A DNA stretch of 64,000 nucleotides from Mycobacterium stomatepiae (GTDB lineage: Bacteria; Actinomycetota; Actinomycetes; Mycobacteriales; Mycobacteriaceae), in assembly GCF_010731715.1 (NCBI RefSeq), contig NZ_AP022587.1:1984001-2048000 (forward strand). Direction: 5' to 3'. Below the pieces are notes generated by a model, which saw only the letters and a program-made list of their open reading frames with translations, was not told where the DNA came from and ran no database searches. How positions within the stretch are numbered: position 1 is the stretch's first letter; every line of letters begins with the position of its first letter. A program made the position numbers and the translations under genes. Shown in pieces: positions 1 to 7,932 of the stretch.

Positions 1-50
1 CAAACGCCTCAACGCGCGCGTGGGTCAGGCATAGTCAAGGCCTTTCGAAA

Positions 51-70
51 CATGTACCATCTGGTACATG
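51..70. promoter_or_regulatory. perfect palindromic operator over promoter and start codon
   Basis: CATGTACCATCTGGTACATG has two 9-bp arms around a 2-bp centre. A TACCAT box (55-60, fits TAnnnT) lies inside it and the ATG of the next gene (68) falls in its right arm, 7 nt after the box, so the transcript would be leaderless. A repressor bound here would block both. The TetR protein encoded at 495-1034 in the same operon is the natural candidate; that link is inference. Confidence 0.7.
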
Positions 71-511
71 TTTAACGAAGACAGCATCGCGATCGATGCG
101 GCGCCGCAGTTGGTATGGGATGTCTTCACCGATGTCGAGCACTGGCCGGAGTGGACCGCCTCGGTGACATCCCTGGTCGGCCTCGACGGACCCGACCTCG
201 CGGTCGGCCGCCGGTTCGCGATCAAGCAACCCGGCATGCAGAAGCTGGTCTGGCGGGTCACCGAGATCGACCCGGGCAGGTCCTGGACGTGGGTGCAACG
301 GTCCCCCGGCGTGCTGGTGACCGCGCGCCACCACGTCACCGCCAGCGGCGGTCGCACCCTGGTGCGCCAGCAGCTCGACCAAAGCGGTCCGCTCGGCGCG
401 CTGGTCGGACGGCTGATGGTCAAGAAGACCAAGCGATTTCTCGAACTGGAAGCCCAAGGACTCAAGGCCCGATCGGAGCAGCTCAGCCGAGCCAATGGTC
501 CGCACCCCTGA
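68..511 (+). CDS. SRPBCC-fold (polyketide cyclase/dehydrase-like) protein
   Basis: 147 residues with the START/SRPBCC pattern: an N-terminal strand and helix (IDAAPQLVWDVFTDVEHWPEW, residues about 9-29, in two overlapping pieces), a central antiparallel sheet and a long C-terminal helix (about 115-140). The family binds hydrophobic ligands in a deep cavity; many members are cyclases or lipid-binding proteins and the ligand here cannot be read from the sequence. The start is the ATG inside the palindrome at 51-70, apparently leaderless. It overlaps the downstream TetR gene by 17 bp, so the two are one transcription unit and the regulator may sense a ligand related to this protein. Confidence 0.85.
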   Translation: MFNEDSIAIDAAPQLVWDVFTDVEHWPEWTASVTSLVGLDGPDLAVGRRFAIKQPGMQKLVWRVTEIDPGRSWTWVQRSPGVLVTARHHVTASGGRTLVRQQLDQSGPLGALVGRLMVKKTKRFLELEAQGLKARSEQLSRANGPHP

Positions 512-1034
512 TCTTGCCCGCCGCCGGCAGCTGCTCGACGCATTGATCGACGAGTTCGCCGACGGCGGTATCGGCGATCGTTCGCTGCGCGAGGTAGCCG
601 AGGCGGTCGGCACCAGTCATCGAATGTTACTGCACCACTTCGGTTCTCGAGAGGATCTACTGGTAGCAGTCGTCGAGGAGGTTGAGCACCGCCAGATGGG
701 GCTGCTCTCCGAGTTGCCGACGGATCCGGCCGAAGGCTTCGCGGCGATGTGGGCCGATCTGCACCGGCCCGAGTTGCGCCGGCTGGAACGCCTCTTCTTC
801 GAGTGCTACGCCCGCGCCGCACAGGGCGAAAAGCCTTTCGCCCGAATGATTCCCGCTGCGGTCAACGGCTGGCTGAGCGCGGTGGACGGCACCGCGCAGG
901 GGACGGCGGACCCCGCGCTGGCGCGGCTCGGGCTGGCTGTCGCCCGGGGGCTGCTGCTGGATCTGGTGGCCACCGACGACGACGCCGGCGTGGACGCGGC
1001 CGCGAAGGCCTTCGTCAAACTGCTGCGCCGCTGA
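495..1034 (+). CDS. TetR/AcrR family regulator
   Basis: 179 residues. The N-terminal helix-turn-helix is clear (SLREVAEAVGTSHRMLLHHF, about residues 31-50), followed by the usual helical ligand-binding domain. The reading frame overlaps the end of the SRPBCC gene by 17 bp, so the two are co-transcribed and probably translationally coupled. The perfect palindrome at 51-70 in front of the operon is a suitable self-operator. The gene ends 1 bp short of the convergent TetR gene at 1036-1608. Ligand unknown. Confidence 0.9.
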   Translation: MVRTPDLARRRQLLDALIDEFADGGIGDRSLREVAEAVGTSHRMLLHHFGSREDLLVAVVEEVEHRQMGLLSELPTDPAEGFAAMWADLHRPELRRLERLFFECYARAAQGEKPFARMIPAAVNGWLSAVDGTAQGTADPALARLGLAVARGLLLDLVATDDDAGVDAAAKAFVKLLRR

Positions 1035-1035
1035 G

Positions 1036-1608
1036 CTACCTGGCTTTGGGCAACACCGAGATCAGCGTGTCGACGAGTTCTTCGGCGTTGGTATGCCACT
1101 TGTCCAAATCCATGTGGCCGCTCAAGTCCAAACCCGTGATGCCGTGGGCGCTGGTCAACAGCAGCGCTCCGTAGCGTCGCGCCTGCGCCGGCCCGGTAAT
1201 GCGACCCACGACGTCGAGAAACAGATCCTGCGCGCGTTCGGCCACCTGCATCGCCTCGGTCGGGTCCCCGGCCGGCGGGGTGAACATCAGCCGGTACAGG
1301 TGCGGACGGGTGCGCCCGAGGGTGATCAGCGACAGCAGACCCGAGCGCAATGACTCCTCGGGTGAGTCGTCGCTATTGGCCAAAGCCTCTAGCAGGTCGC
1401 CCAATTCGCTCAACGCGTTGGTGGCCAGCACCGCGAGCAACGATTCTTTGTCGGCGAAGTGGCGATACGCCGCGGAGCGCGAGACGCCGGCCCGAGCGCC
1501 CACCTCGCGCAGCGTGACGGCTTCGACTCCGCCGAGGTCGAGCAAGACCCCCGCGGCCTCGAGCAACGAGCGGCGTGTCGCCGCGGCACTCTCGGCTCGT
1601 GTCGTCAC
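1036..1608 (-). CDS. TetR family regulator, divergent from an SDR gene
   Basis: 190 residues from the GTG at 1608; the open frame extends to a TTG at 1647, but that would place the start inside an operator. HTH at about residues 28-50 (TLREVGARAGVSRSAAYRHF). The C-terminal part resembles the WHG-type TetR domain (GLLSLITLGRTRPHLYRLMF). It is transcribed away from the SDR at 1711, and the two 17-bp palindromes between them (1633-1649, 1665-1681) make it the likely repressor of both genes. Confidence 0.88.
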   Translation of the reverse strand: MTTRAESAAATRRSLLEAAGVLLDLGGVEAVTLREVGARAGVSRSAAYRHFADKESLLAVLATNALSELGDLLEALANSDDSPEESLRSGLLSLITLGRTRPHLYRLMFTPPAGDPTEAMQVAERAQDLFLDVVGRITGPAQARRYGALLLTSAHGITGLDLSGHMDLDKWHTNAEELVDTLISVLPKAR

Positions 1609-1632
1609 CCGCCGAGCATAAGCCAGCGACCC

Positions 1633-1685
1633 AGTTGACAATGTCAACTCGAACGCCTAACTTCAGTTGACAACGTCAACTGAAG
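1633..1685. promoter_or_regulatory. twin TetR-type operators
   Basis: AGTTGACAATGTCAACT (1633-1649) is a perfect 8+1+8 palindrome. AGTTGACAACGTCAACT (1665-1681) has one mismatch in the core but its arms extend outward to 11 bp (CTTCAGTTGAC / GTCAACTGAAG, 1661-1685). The dyad centres are 32 bp apart, three helical turns, so two dimers would sit on the same DNA face between the divergent TetR and SDR genes. Confidence 0.75.
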
Positions 1686-1710
1686 TTTCCCTCGCCGGAT
1701 GGAGATCGTC

Positions 1711-2634
1711 ATGAATTCCTCGCATCGCACCGACCGTCAGGAACTGATCGTCGTGACCGGCGCGTCCACCGGAATGGGCAAAGCAACGGCTAAAGAGCTG
1801 GCGCGCAGAGGTTTTCACGTGCTCGCCGGCGTACGCCGCGACGCCGACGCCGACGCGCTAGTGGCCGAGGGGCTTGAGGGACTTGAGCCGCTCATCCTCG
1901 ACATCACGATGGAATCGGATGTGGCCGCGGTCGCCGACCGCATCGCTCGCGACCCGCTGCGTCGTCCCCTGCGGGCACTGATCAACAACGCCGGGATCGC
2001 GATCAACGCCCCGGTGGAAACCTTGCCGATCGCCCAGTGGCGCAAGCAGTTCGAGGTGAATCTGTTCGGCCACATCGCGATGACCCAGGCGCTCTTGCCG
2101 GCCCTGCTGCTGAGTTCAGGCACCGTCGTGAACATCAGCTCCGTCGGCGGCAAGGTGGTGTTGCCGACGTACGGCGCCTACGCCGGTTCGAAGTTCGCAC
2201 TCGAGGCGGTCAGCGATGCCCTGCGCCGCGAAGTCGCCAAGCTCGGCATCAAGGTCGTCGTCGTCGAACCCGGTGCGGTCAAAACCGAGATGGTCGAACG
2301 GGGAATCGCCACCGCCGAGGGACTCAAGGCGAATATGACCGCTGCCCAACTCGCACGCTACGGCGACCTCACGGCGGCCGTTACGGCGCAAGCCCATTCG
2401 TTTACCGAGGTCGGAGTGTCGGCCGAGCACGCGGCGAACGTCATCGCCAAGGCGGCCACCGCATCTCGCCCGCGGACTCGCTACACGATCGGGCGTGACG
2501 CCGCGATCCTGGTGCGGATCAGTCGCGTCGTCTCCGACCGGGTGCTGGACCGGATCGTGCGCATGAACCTGCGGTCCTTTGCCAAGGACTCAAGCGAACA
2601 GCCCAGTGCCGCAACGGCTTCGGTCGATGTCTAG
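1711..2634 (+). CDS. short-chain dehydrogenase/reductase
   Basis: 307 residues from the ATG at 1711, chosen over the ATG at 1699 because GGAG (1701-1704) sits 6 nt before it. Classical SDR: cofactor loop TGASTGMGKA near the N-terminus, NNAG motif, Ser in NISSVGG and the YxxxK pair in YGAYAGSK. A C-terminal extension of about 60 residues follows the Rossmann domain, as in many mycobacterial SDRs of unknown substrate. Its promoter lies behind the twin operators at 1633-1685, so it is probably the main target of the divergent TetR repressor. Confidence 0.9.
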   Translation: MNSSHRTDRQELIVVTGASTGMGKATAKELARRGFHVLAGVRRDADADALVAEGLEGLEPLILDITMESDVAAVADRIARDPLRRPLRALINNAGIAINAPVETLPIAQWRKQFEVNLFGHIAMTQALLPALLLSSGTVVNISSVGGKVVLPTYGAYAGSKFALEAVSDALRREVAKLGIKVVVVEPGAVKTEMVERGIATAEGLKANMTAAQLARYGDLTAAVTAQAHSFTEVGVSAEHAANVIAKAATASRPRTRYTIGRDAAILVRISRVVSDRVLDRIVRMNLRSFAKDSSEQPSAATASVDV

Positions 2635-2652
2635 ACGAGCTTCAACGATGCT

Positions 2653-3111
2653 TCAGTCGGAGGTGTGCACGATCAGGACGTCGGTCTTGGACTTGCGAGA
2701 GACTTCGGATGGCACCGATCCCAGCAGCCGCCCTGCGACGCTGGCCAGTCCGACGTTGCCGACGACCAGAAGGTCGGCCTTGGCCTCTTCGGCCAGGTTC
2801 ACCAGCGCGGTGATCGGGGCACCGACGATCGACTTCTCCTCGACGTTCTGAGCCCCGGCTTTGCGAGCCCGGATCGCGGCTTCCCGCAGGATTGCGTAGA
2901 AGGGGGCCTCGCCCACCGTCCGGTAGTCCTGACCGTGGTCGCTCCCCGGCGGGATGGCGTAGCGGCCCTTCTCCTCGGGGACAGGGAGATGCGCCGTCGC
3001 AACGATCAACTTCGCGCCGTGATCGGCAGCGATCGCGCCCGCGCGGTCCACCGCACGCAACGAAGAGTCCGAACCATCTGTGCCAACCACAACGGTTTTA
3101 TAAGCGCTCAT
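2653..3111 (-). CDS. universal stress protein, Rv1636 (TB15.3)-like
   Basis: 152 residues, a single USP domain. It begins MSAYKTVVVGTDGSDSS and carries the nucleotide-binding signature GNVGLASVAGRLLGSVPSEV near the C-terminus (G-2x-G-9x-G-S/T type). The whole protein closely matches my recollection of M. tuberculosis Rv1636, a USP reported to bind cAMP; the location differs from M. tuberculosis. Purine-rich GAGAGG precedes the ATG. It is monocistronic, between a convergent SDR and the BVMO gene. Confidence 0.9.
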   Translation of the reverse strand: MSAYKTVVVGTDGSDSSLRAVDRAGAIAADHGAKLIVATAHLPVPEEKGRYAIPPGSDHGQDYRTVGEAPFYAILREAAIRARKAGAQNVEEKSIVGAPITALVNLAEEAKADLLVVGNVGLASVAGRLLGSVPSEVSRKSKTDVLIVHTSD

Positions 3112-3156
3112 AAGCCTCTCAGTGTCCCAGACGAAGTCGAATTGGTGAATAGGGAT

Positions 3157-4719
3157 TCAATTCTGAATAGCCGCCGCGCGCTTGGCACGTGAGCCGCTAC
3201 CAACTCCGAAGAACTGATATTCGTCGGGCTTGACCGAGCGGGTCGCCCGCCAGTACTGCCAGGTGTATCCGCCCCACAACACGGTGTTCTTGCCGTGCTC
3301 GTCGAGGTACCAGCTGCTGCAACCGCCGCTGTTCCACACCGAGCCCTTCAGCTGTTGCTGCAGCTCGTCGTTGAACTTGTCCTGCGCCGCACGGGTCGGC
3401 GCCAGCGCCTGTGCGCCGAATTTGTCGCACTTCTTGATCGCATCGGCGACATAGCGGATCTGGGACTCGATCATGAACACCACCGAGTTGTGCCCCAGCC
3501 CGGTGTTGGGCCCCAGCAGGAAGAACAGGTTGGGCATGTCGGAGACGGTGATCCCCCGGTGCGCGCCGATGCCCTCGCGGTTCCATCGGTCGACCAGGTC
3601 CTCGCCGTGGCGTCCCTTGATCTGGACGTAGGTATAGGAGTCGGTGACGTGAAAGCCGGTGCCGTACACGATCACATCGACCTTGTGCTCGGCGCCGTCG
3701 GCGGTCACGATCCCGTCGGGCGTGATCCGGGTGATGCCATCGGTGATCAGCTTGGTCTTCGGATCGGCGACCGCACGGTAGTACGTCGACGAGTTCAGGA
3801 TTCGCTTGCAGCCGATGCGGTAGTTCGGGATCAGCTTGCGGCGCAGCTCGCGGTCCTTGACCGAGCGGCGGATGTTGTATTTGCAGTACGCCTCAATGAA
3901 TTTGAGCGCGTTCGGCCGCTTGGTCATACCGAATGCCAGCGCCTCCTGACCCCAATAGATGGCCAGCCGCACCAACGCCCGCAGCCCGGGAACATTCTCC
4001 ATGGCCCGGCGCAGCGCAACCGGCAGGTCCGGGTTCGACCTCGGGACCACCCACGGCGGGGTGCGCTGATAGAGCTGTAGTTCGCCGACCTGCCCGACGA
4101 TCTCGGGCACGATCTGGATCGCGCTGGCGCCGGTTCCGATCATCGCGACCCGTTTACCGTTGAGGTCGACACTGTGATCCCACTGCGCGGAATGAAAAGC
4201 GGGACCACGGAACTCGTCGCGGCCCTCGATCTCGGGGATCGACGGGATGTGCAGCGCGCCGGCACCCGAGATCAGGAATTGAGCGATGTATTCGCGCCCA
4301 TCGGTGGTGAACACATGCCAGCGGTGCTCGTCGTCGTCCCAGTGGCCGCGGTCGACGAGCGAATTGAACTCGATGTAGCGGCGCAGCCCGTATTTCTCGG
4401 TGACTGCCTTGAGGTAGTCCCAGATCTCGGGCTGATAGGAGAACGGATTCTTCCAGTCCGGCTTGGGTTCGAACGAGAACGAGTACAGGTGCGACGGGAT
4501 GTCGCAGGCGCAGCCTGGGTAGCTGTTGTCGCGCCAGGTGCCGCCGACGTCGTCGGCTTTCTCCAGAATCACGAAGTCAACACCCTGCTGCTGCAGCTTG
4601 ATGCCCATACCCAGACCGGAGAACCCGGTCCCGATGATCAGCGCGCGGGTATGCACCGGCGTCGGGGCCTCGCGCCCCGACACTGGACTTGCTTCGGCGT
4701 GTGTCAATGCATCGGTCAC
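3157..4719 (-). CDS. flavin-containing Baeyer-Villiger-type monooxygenase (Rv3049c-like)
   Basis: 520 residues. FAD-binding GTGFSG at residues 30-35, a second dinucleotide (NADPH) motif GTGASA near residue 196, and between them FRGPAFHSAQWD, the BVMO fingerprint FxGxxxHxxxW with the final Pro replaced by Asp. The family inserts oxygen next to a ketone using NADPH and O2; the natural substrate of this mycobacterial group is not established. It precedes the same-strand TetR gene in the Rv3049c/Rv3050c order of M. tuberculosis. A set of TACCC repeats sits just upstream (4754-4787). Confidence 0.9.
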   Translation of the reverse strand: MTDALTHAEASPVSGREAPTPVHTRALIIGTGFSGLGMGIKLQQQGVDFVILEKADDVGGTWRDNSYPGCACDIPSHLYSFSFEPKPDWKNPFSYQPEIWDYLKAVTEKYGLRRYIEFNSLVDRGHWDDDEHRWHVFTTDGREYIAQFLISGAGALHIPSIPEIEGRDEFRGPAFHSAQWDHSVDLNGKRVAMIGTGASAIQIVPEIVGQVGELQLYQRTPPWVVPRSNPDLPVALRRAMENVPGLRALVRLAIYWGQEALAFGMTKRPNALKFIEAYCKYNIRRSVKDRELRRKLIPNYRIGCKRILNSSTYYRAVADPKTKLITDGITRITPDGIVTADGAEHKVDVIVYGTGFHVTDSYTYVQIKGRHGEDLVDRWNREGIGAHRGITVSDMPNLFFLLGPNTGLGHNSVVFMIESQIRYVADAIKKCDKFGAQALAPTRAAQDKFNDELQQQLKGSVWNSGGCSSWYLDEHGKNTVLWGGYTWQYWRATRSVKPDEYQFFGVGSGSRAKRAAAIQN

Positions 4720-4753
4720 AGTAAATCGGTCCTTCTATGACGGCTGGGCCCGC

Positions 4754-4787
4754 TACCCGAGAAGTACCCAGCAAATACCCGGTACCC
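4754..4787. promoter_or_regulatory. phased TACCC direct repeats upstream of the BVMO gene
   Basis: TACCC occurs at 4754, 4765, 4776 and 4783. The first three are exactly 11 bp apart, one helical turn. On the BVMO coding strand they read GGGTA and lie 35-70 bp before its ATG (4719), a suitable position for an activator or repressor. No regulator can be assigned from sequence alone. Confidence 0.4.
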
Positions 4788-4849
4788 AAGGTATCGGATA
4801 AGGCAGAGTCTTGACGAAGGGCCCGGCGATGTCAACGGGCCTTTGGTCC

Positions 4850-5587
4850 TCAGCTGGCCGCGGGATTGCTTCGCACGGCGCTGTGGACCGGCTGATCGGG
4901 GTCGACTGCGATGCCCAGCGCCTCGGCGGTGCCGACGATGACGCCCATCATGATCGTGGTCAGATGGGCGACGAACTGCTCACGCGGCATGCGCCGCGGG
5001 CTGTCGGGTTCGCCCAGCCACCACTCGGTGGACGACGCGGCGGAGCCGAACGCGGCGTGTGCGGCCAGTTCGAAGGCGGCATGGTCGAGCTTGAAATCCT
5101 TGAGCTCGTTGTCGAACATGTCGGCCATGGTCAACGTGATCTGACGGCCCTCGTTCAGCGTCTGCACCGTCGACTCGGTGGTCGCCCCGGAGCGCGCCGA
5201 AATGAACACGCGCAGCACGTTGGGATGCTTGTCGACCAGCGTGACGTACTCCTCGACACTGCGCCGGACGATCTCGCGCGCAGAGTCGTTGGCCAAGTCG
5301 ATCGACGGGAAGATCCCGGCCCACAGCATGTCACGCAGCCGCTCGCCGATCGCCTGGAACAGGTCCGATTTGTCGTGGAAGTGGCGGTAGATCTTCGGCT
5401 TGGCGGTGCCGGCCTCTTCGGCGATCTCCCGCACACTCAGCTCGGGGCCCAGACGGTCGATCGCGCGGAACGCCGCCTCGACGATTTCGCCGCGCACCTT
5501 CTTGCGATGCTCACGCCAACGCTCGCTACGCGCGTCGACCTTGGCCCCCGGCTTCACGCTGGGGTGGGGTCTGGCGGGTCGGGGCAT
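4850..5587 (-). CDS. TetR family regulator (Rv3050c-like)
   Basis: 245 residues from the ATG at 5587 (MPRPARPHP); the frame is open to 5719 but the preceding 44 residues are not protein-like and M. tuberculosis Rv3050c begins at the equivalent Met. HTH at about residues 47-70 (SVREIAEEAGTAKPKIYRHF) after a long basic N-terminal arm rich in Arg, Lys and Pro. The C-terminal domain is the ordinary helical sensor. It lies behind the BVMO gene on the same strand, 130 bp away, and is a candidate regulator of it. Confidence 0.88.
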   Translation of the reverse strand: MPRPARPHPSVKPGAKVDARSERWREHRKKVRGEIVEAAFRAIDRLGPELSVREIAEEAGTAKPKIYRHFHDKSDLFQAIGERLRDMLWAGIFPSIDLANDSAREIVRRSVEEYVTLVDKHPNVLRVFISARSGATTESTVQTLNEGRQITLTMADMFDNELKDFKLDHAAFELAAHAAFGSAASSTEWWLGEPDSPRRMPREQFVAHLTTIMMGVIVGTAEALGIAVDPDQPVHSAVRSNPAAS

Positions 5588-5636
5588 TCTCACCACTCCA
5601 GCACCATACCGCGCTGCCATGTGTGACCTGCGCATA

Positions 5637-6614
5637 TCAGCACGCCGCGCGCAGCACCTCGCTGGGAGAGCGACCAAATTCCCGTCGGTAGTCGGCGGCG
5701 AAACGGCCGAGATTGGCAAAGCCCCACCGGTAGGCGACGGCGGCGACGGTCACGCCTTCACCGACAGAAGCCCGCCTCAGGTCGGTGTGTGCGCGAGCGA
5801 GGCGAATCGACTTCAGGTATGCCATCGGGGTCGTGTCCAGGTGTTGACGGAACGCTTGCTGCAGGGTGCGAGTGCTCACCCGGGCCGCCGCGGCGACGTC
5901 TCTGATGCGGATGTCCTCGGCCGCGCAGTCCTCGAGGTAGGCAATCGCTCGACGGACGGCCGGCGATCTGACGGCGCCAGTCGGGCTTGCATCGGCCGCG
6001 GGAAAAGCCCCTGAATAAGCCTCGACGACGCTCGCGATGAACATCCGCCGCATCTGGTCGGACAGTAGTGACTCGGACGCCAGGAGCCCGTTCGGTCCGG
6101 CATTGCGGAGCAGGAATTGCATCACCTTTGCGACGGCCACCGTTCCCGCTTCGGATGGGTGCCGGCTCAACGGAACGCGGACCGCGCCCGGCTGAGTCAC
6201 ACCGGTGAACTCGGCGACGGCCGTCTCGAATTCGGCACGGGGAATTCGCACATGGAAAATCCTGCAATTTTCTTCCCAGCGCAAGTGATAGGCGGTGTGC
6301 GCGTCGAGCACCACGCGTTCGCCCGGCGACAGCAGGCGGTCTCCACTTTCGGCCCGAACCCCGAGCCGTCCGCTGATCTGCTGGGACACCAGGACGAAGT
6401 CGTCGAACGCCAACGAATCCATCAATGTGGTAGCCGCCCCATACGACAGTGAGTAGATACCCAACCCGCTGGTGCCTCCCTCGGCATGCCGCGCACGGAA
6501 CGCCGACAAGTCGCCACGAACTGTGAGGCGGTGAGGGCAGTACACGGACGCGATTTGCGCTCGCGCGTCCTCCGGATCTGAGGTATCCATCCGGATACGC
6601 AGACCGTCGATCAT
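5637..6614 (-). CDS. AraC family transcriptional regulator
   Basis: About 325 residues from the ATG at 6614; the frame stays open to 6812, so the start is uncertain. The N-terminal half fits the AraC-binding-like (cupin) domain (SLSYGAATTLMDSLAFDDFVL region), the C-terminal about 100 residues carry two HTH motifs (IRDVAAAARVSTRTLQQAF and VAAVAYRWGFANLGRFAADY). It is divergent from the hydrolase at 7039 and is the probable activator of the hydrolase and perhaps of the FAD oxidase beyond it. Confidence 0.88.
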   Translation of the reverse strand: MIDGLRIRMDTSDPEDARAQIASVYCPHRLTVRGDLSAFRARHAEGGTSGLGIYSLSYGAATTLMDSLAFDDFVLVSQQISGRLGVRAESGDRLLSPGERVVLDAHTAYHLRWEENCRIFHVRIPRAEFETAVAEFTGVTQPGAVRVPLSRHPSEAGTVAVAKVMQFLLRNAGPNGLLASESLLSDQMRRMFIASVVEAYSGAFPAADASPTGAVRSPAVRRAIAYLEDCAAEDIRIRDVAAAARVSTRTLQQAFRQHLDTTPMAYLKSIRLARAHTDLRRASVGEGVTVAAVAYRWGFANLGRFAADYRREFGRSPSEVLRAAC

Positions 6615-7038
6615 GATGTGCCCGCGGCGCTCGCGACATCGGCCATCAGCGCTGTGGTGAAACTGATATTTGCGACTACGGCCATCTCCATCCGCCTTGA
6701 GGCCTCCCCATATTCGGCAGCCGTGCCCGGCATGCGCTGCCAGCTCACGCGCAGTTCCCTCCTCCGGTCGGCCCGGGCGCGGTGAGTAGCTGGAGCGGTC
6801 CGTCGTGTTCAAGTCTCATTCGACACCTTCCATCCAGTCGCGGCGGTCGAAAAAGACAACGACGATCTCGCGCCGCGCATGTCGGCGGTACGCAAAGGCG
6901 TCCGTTTCTATGGAAAAGATGACACATTGTGAGCGGTAGACAGGTTTGCCGCCAAACGATTTGGGCCATGGCAGTTTCTGTGGACGGCATGGCGTGCCTG
7001 ACAAGTCCGAACGAGTCTGCGGCGACGTTGCAACTGCC
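6615..7038. promoter_or_regulatory. divergent intergenic region between AraC and hydrolase
   Basis: About 424 bp without a convincing gene. It must hold the promoters of both genes. The AraC frame is open back to 6812 and the hydrolase frame to 6946, but the added residues look unlike protein. No clear palindrome or terminator is visible. Confidence 0.4.
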
Positions 7039-7821
7039 ATGACAACCATCATTTCCCCCGACGGAACCAGGATCGGCTATGAATCGGTCGGTGCCGGGCC
7101 GCCCTTGTTGCTTGTGCACGGCAGCACCGGCACGCGCGCTCGCTGGTCCCCGGTGATGCCGGCGCTGGCACAGCGCTACACCGTCCACGCGATGGACCGC
7201 CGCGGCCGTGGACTCAGCACTGCCGAAATCGAGCCCTACAGCCTCGGCCGGGAAGCCGAGGATGTCGCGACCATCGCCGAAGCCCTTGGCGGAAATGTCT
7301 ATGTGCTCGGGCATTCCTACGGGGCATTGGCGGTCCTGGAAGCTGCCCTGATCACACCGGCTTTCCGTCGGGCCATGCTCTACGAGCCACCGATACCGTC
7401 GACAGGTCTTGACGTCGGCTCACCAGAGGGTCTGGCACGCATCACCAGGATGGCCGACCCGCGCGAAATCCTTGAAGCGTTCTATCGCGAAACCCTGCAC
7501 CTCCCCCGGTCGGCCATCAAAGACCTTGCGGATCGCGAGTTCTCTTATCTCGCCGACTCGATCGGACACACCGCCGGCCGCGAGCTCGCGGAAACCAACG
7601 CCTACCGCGCGACAGAGCGGCTCGCCAAGATCACCGTCCCGGTCCGTCTGTTGCTCGGCACCGAGAGCCCCGCGTATTTCCGGGCGGCCACCCAGGCCGT
7701 CGCTGCGCGAATCACCGGCGCTACGATCGTCGCTTTGCGCGGCCAGGGACACCAGGCGGTCGACTACGACCCGCAACAGTTCATTAGGGCGATACTGGAT
7801 TTCGACTGCGATGTTCGCTAG
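7039..7821 (+). CDS. alpha/beta hydrolase
   Basis: 260 residues from the ATG at 7039 (MTTIISPDG). Oxyanion-hole HGSTGT at about residues 28-33, nucleophile elbow GHSYG at about 92-96, and catalytic His in GQGHQAVDYD near the C-terminus; the acid is probably the Asp/Glu after strand 7 (LLLGTESPAYF). The fold covers esterases, epoxide and C-C bond hydrolases, so the substrate is open. It is divergent from an AraC regulator and convergent with an FAD oxidase, the look of a small catabolic unit. Confidence 0.85.
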   Translation: MTTIISPDGTRIGYESVGAGPPLLLVHGSTGTRARWSPVMPALAQRYTVHAMDRRGRGLSTAEIEPYSLGREAEDVATIAEALGGNVYVLGHSYGALAVLEAALITPAFRRAMLYEPPIPSTGLDVGSPEGLARITRMADPREILEAFYRETLHLPRSAIKDLADREFSYLADSIGHTAGRELAETNAYRATERLAKITVPVRLLLGTESPAYFRAATQAVAARITGATIVALRGQGHQAVDYDPQQFIRAILDFDCDVR

Positions 7822-7932
7822 TCAGCACCGGCGATTGTGACGGGGCCTGCCCATGAACATATCGCTGCGACGACCGGGCACAGGCGGCCGCAGCGAGCAC
7901 GCCGCGCGTCGCATCCAGACGACCGTCGGTGC

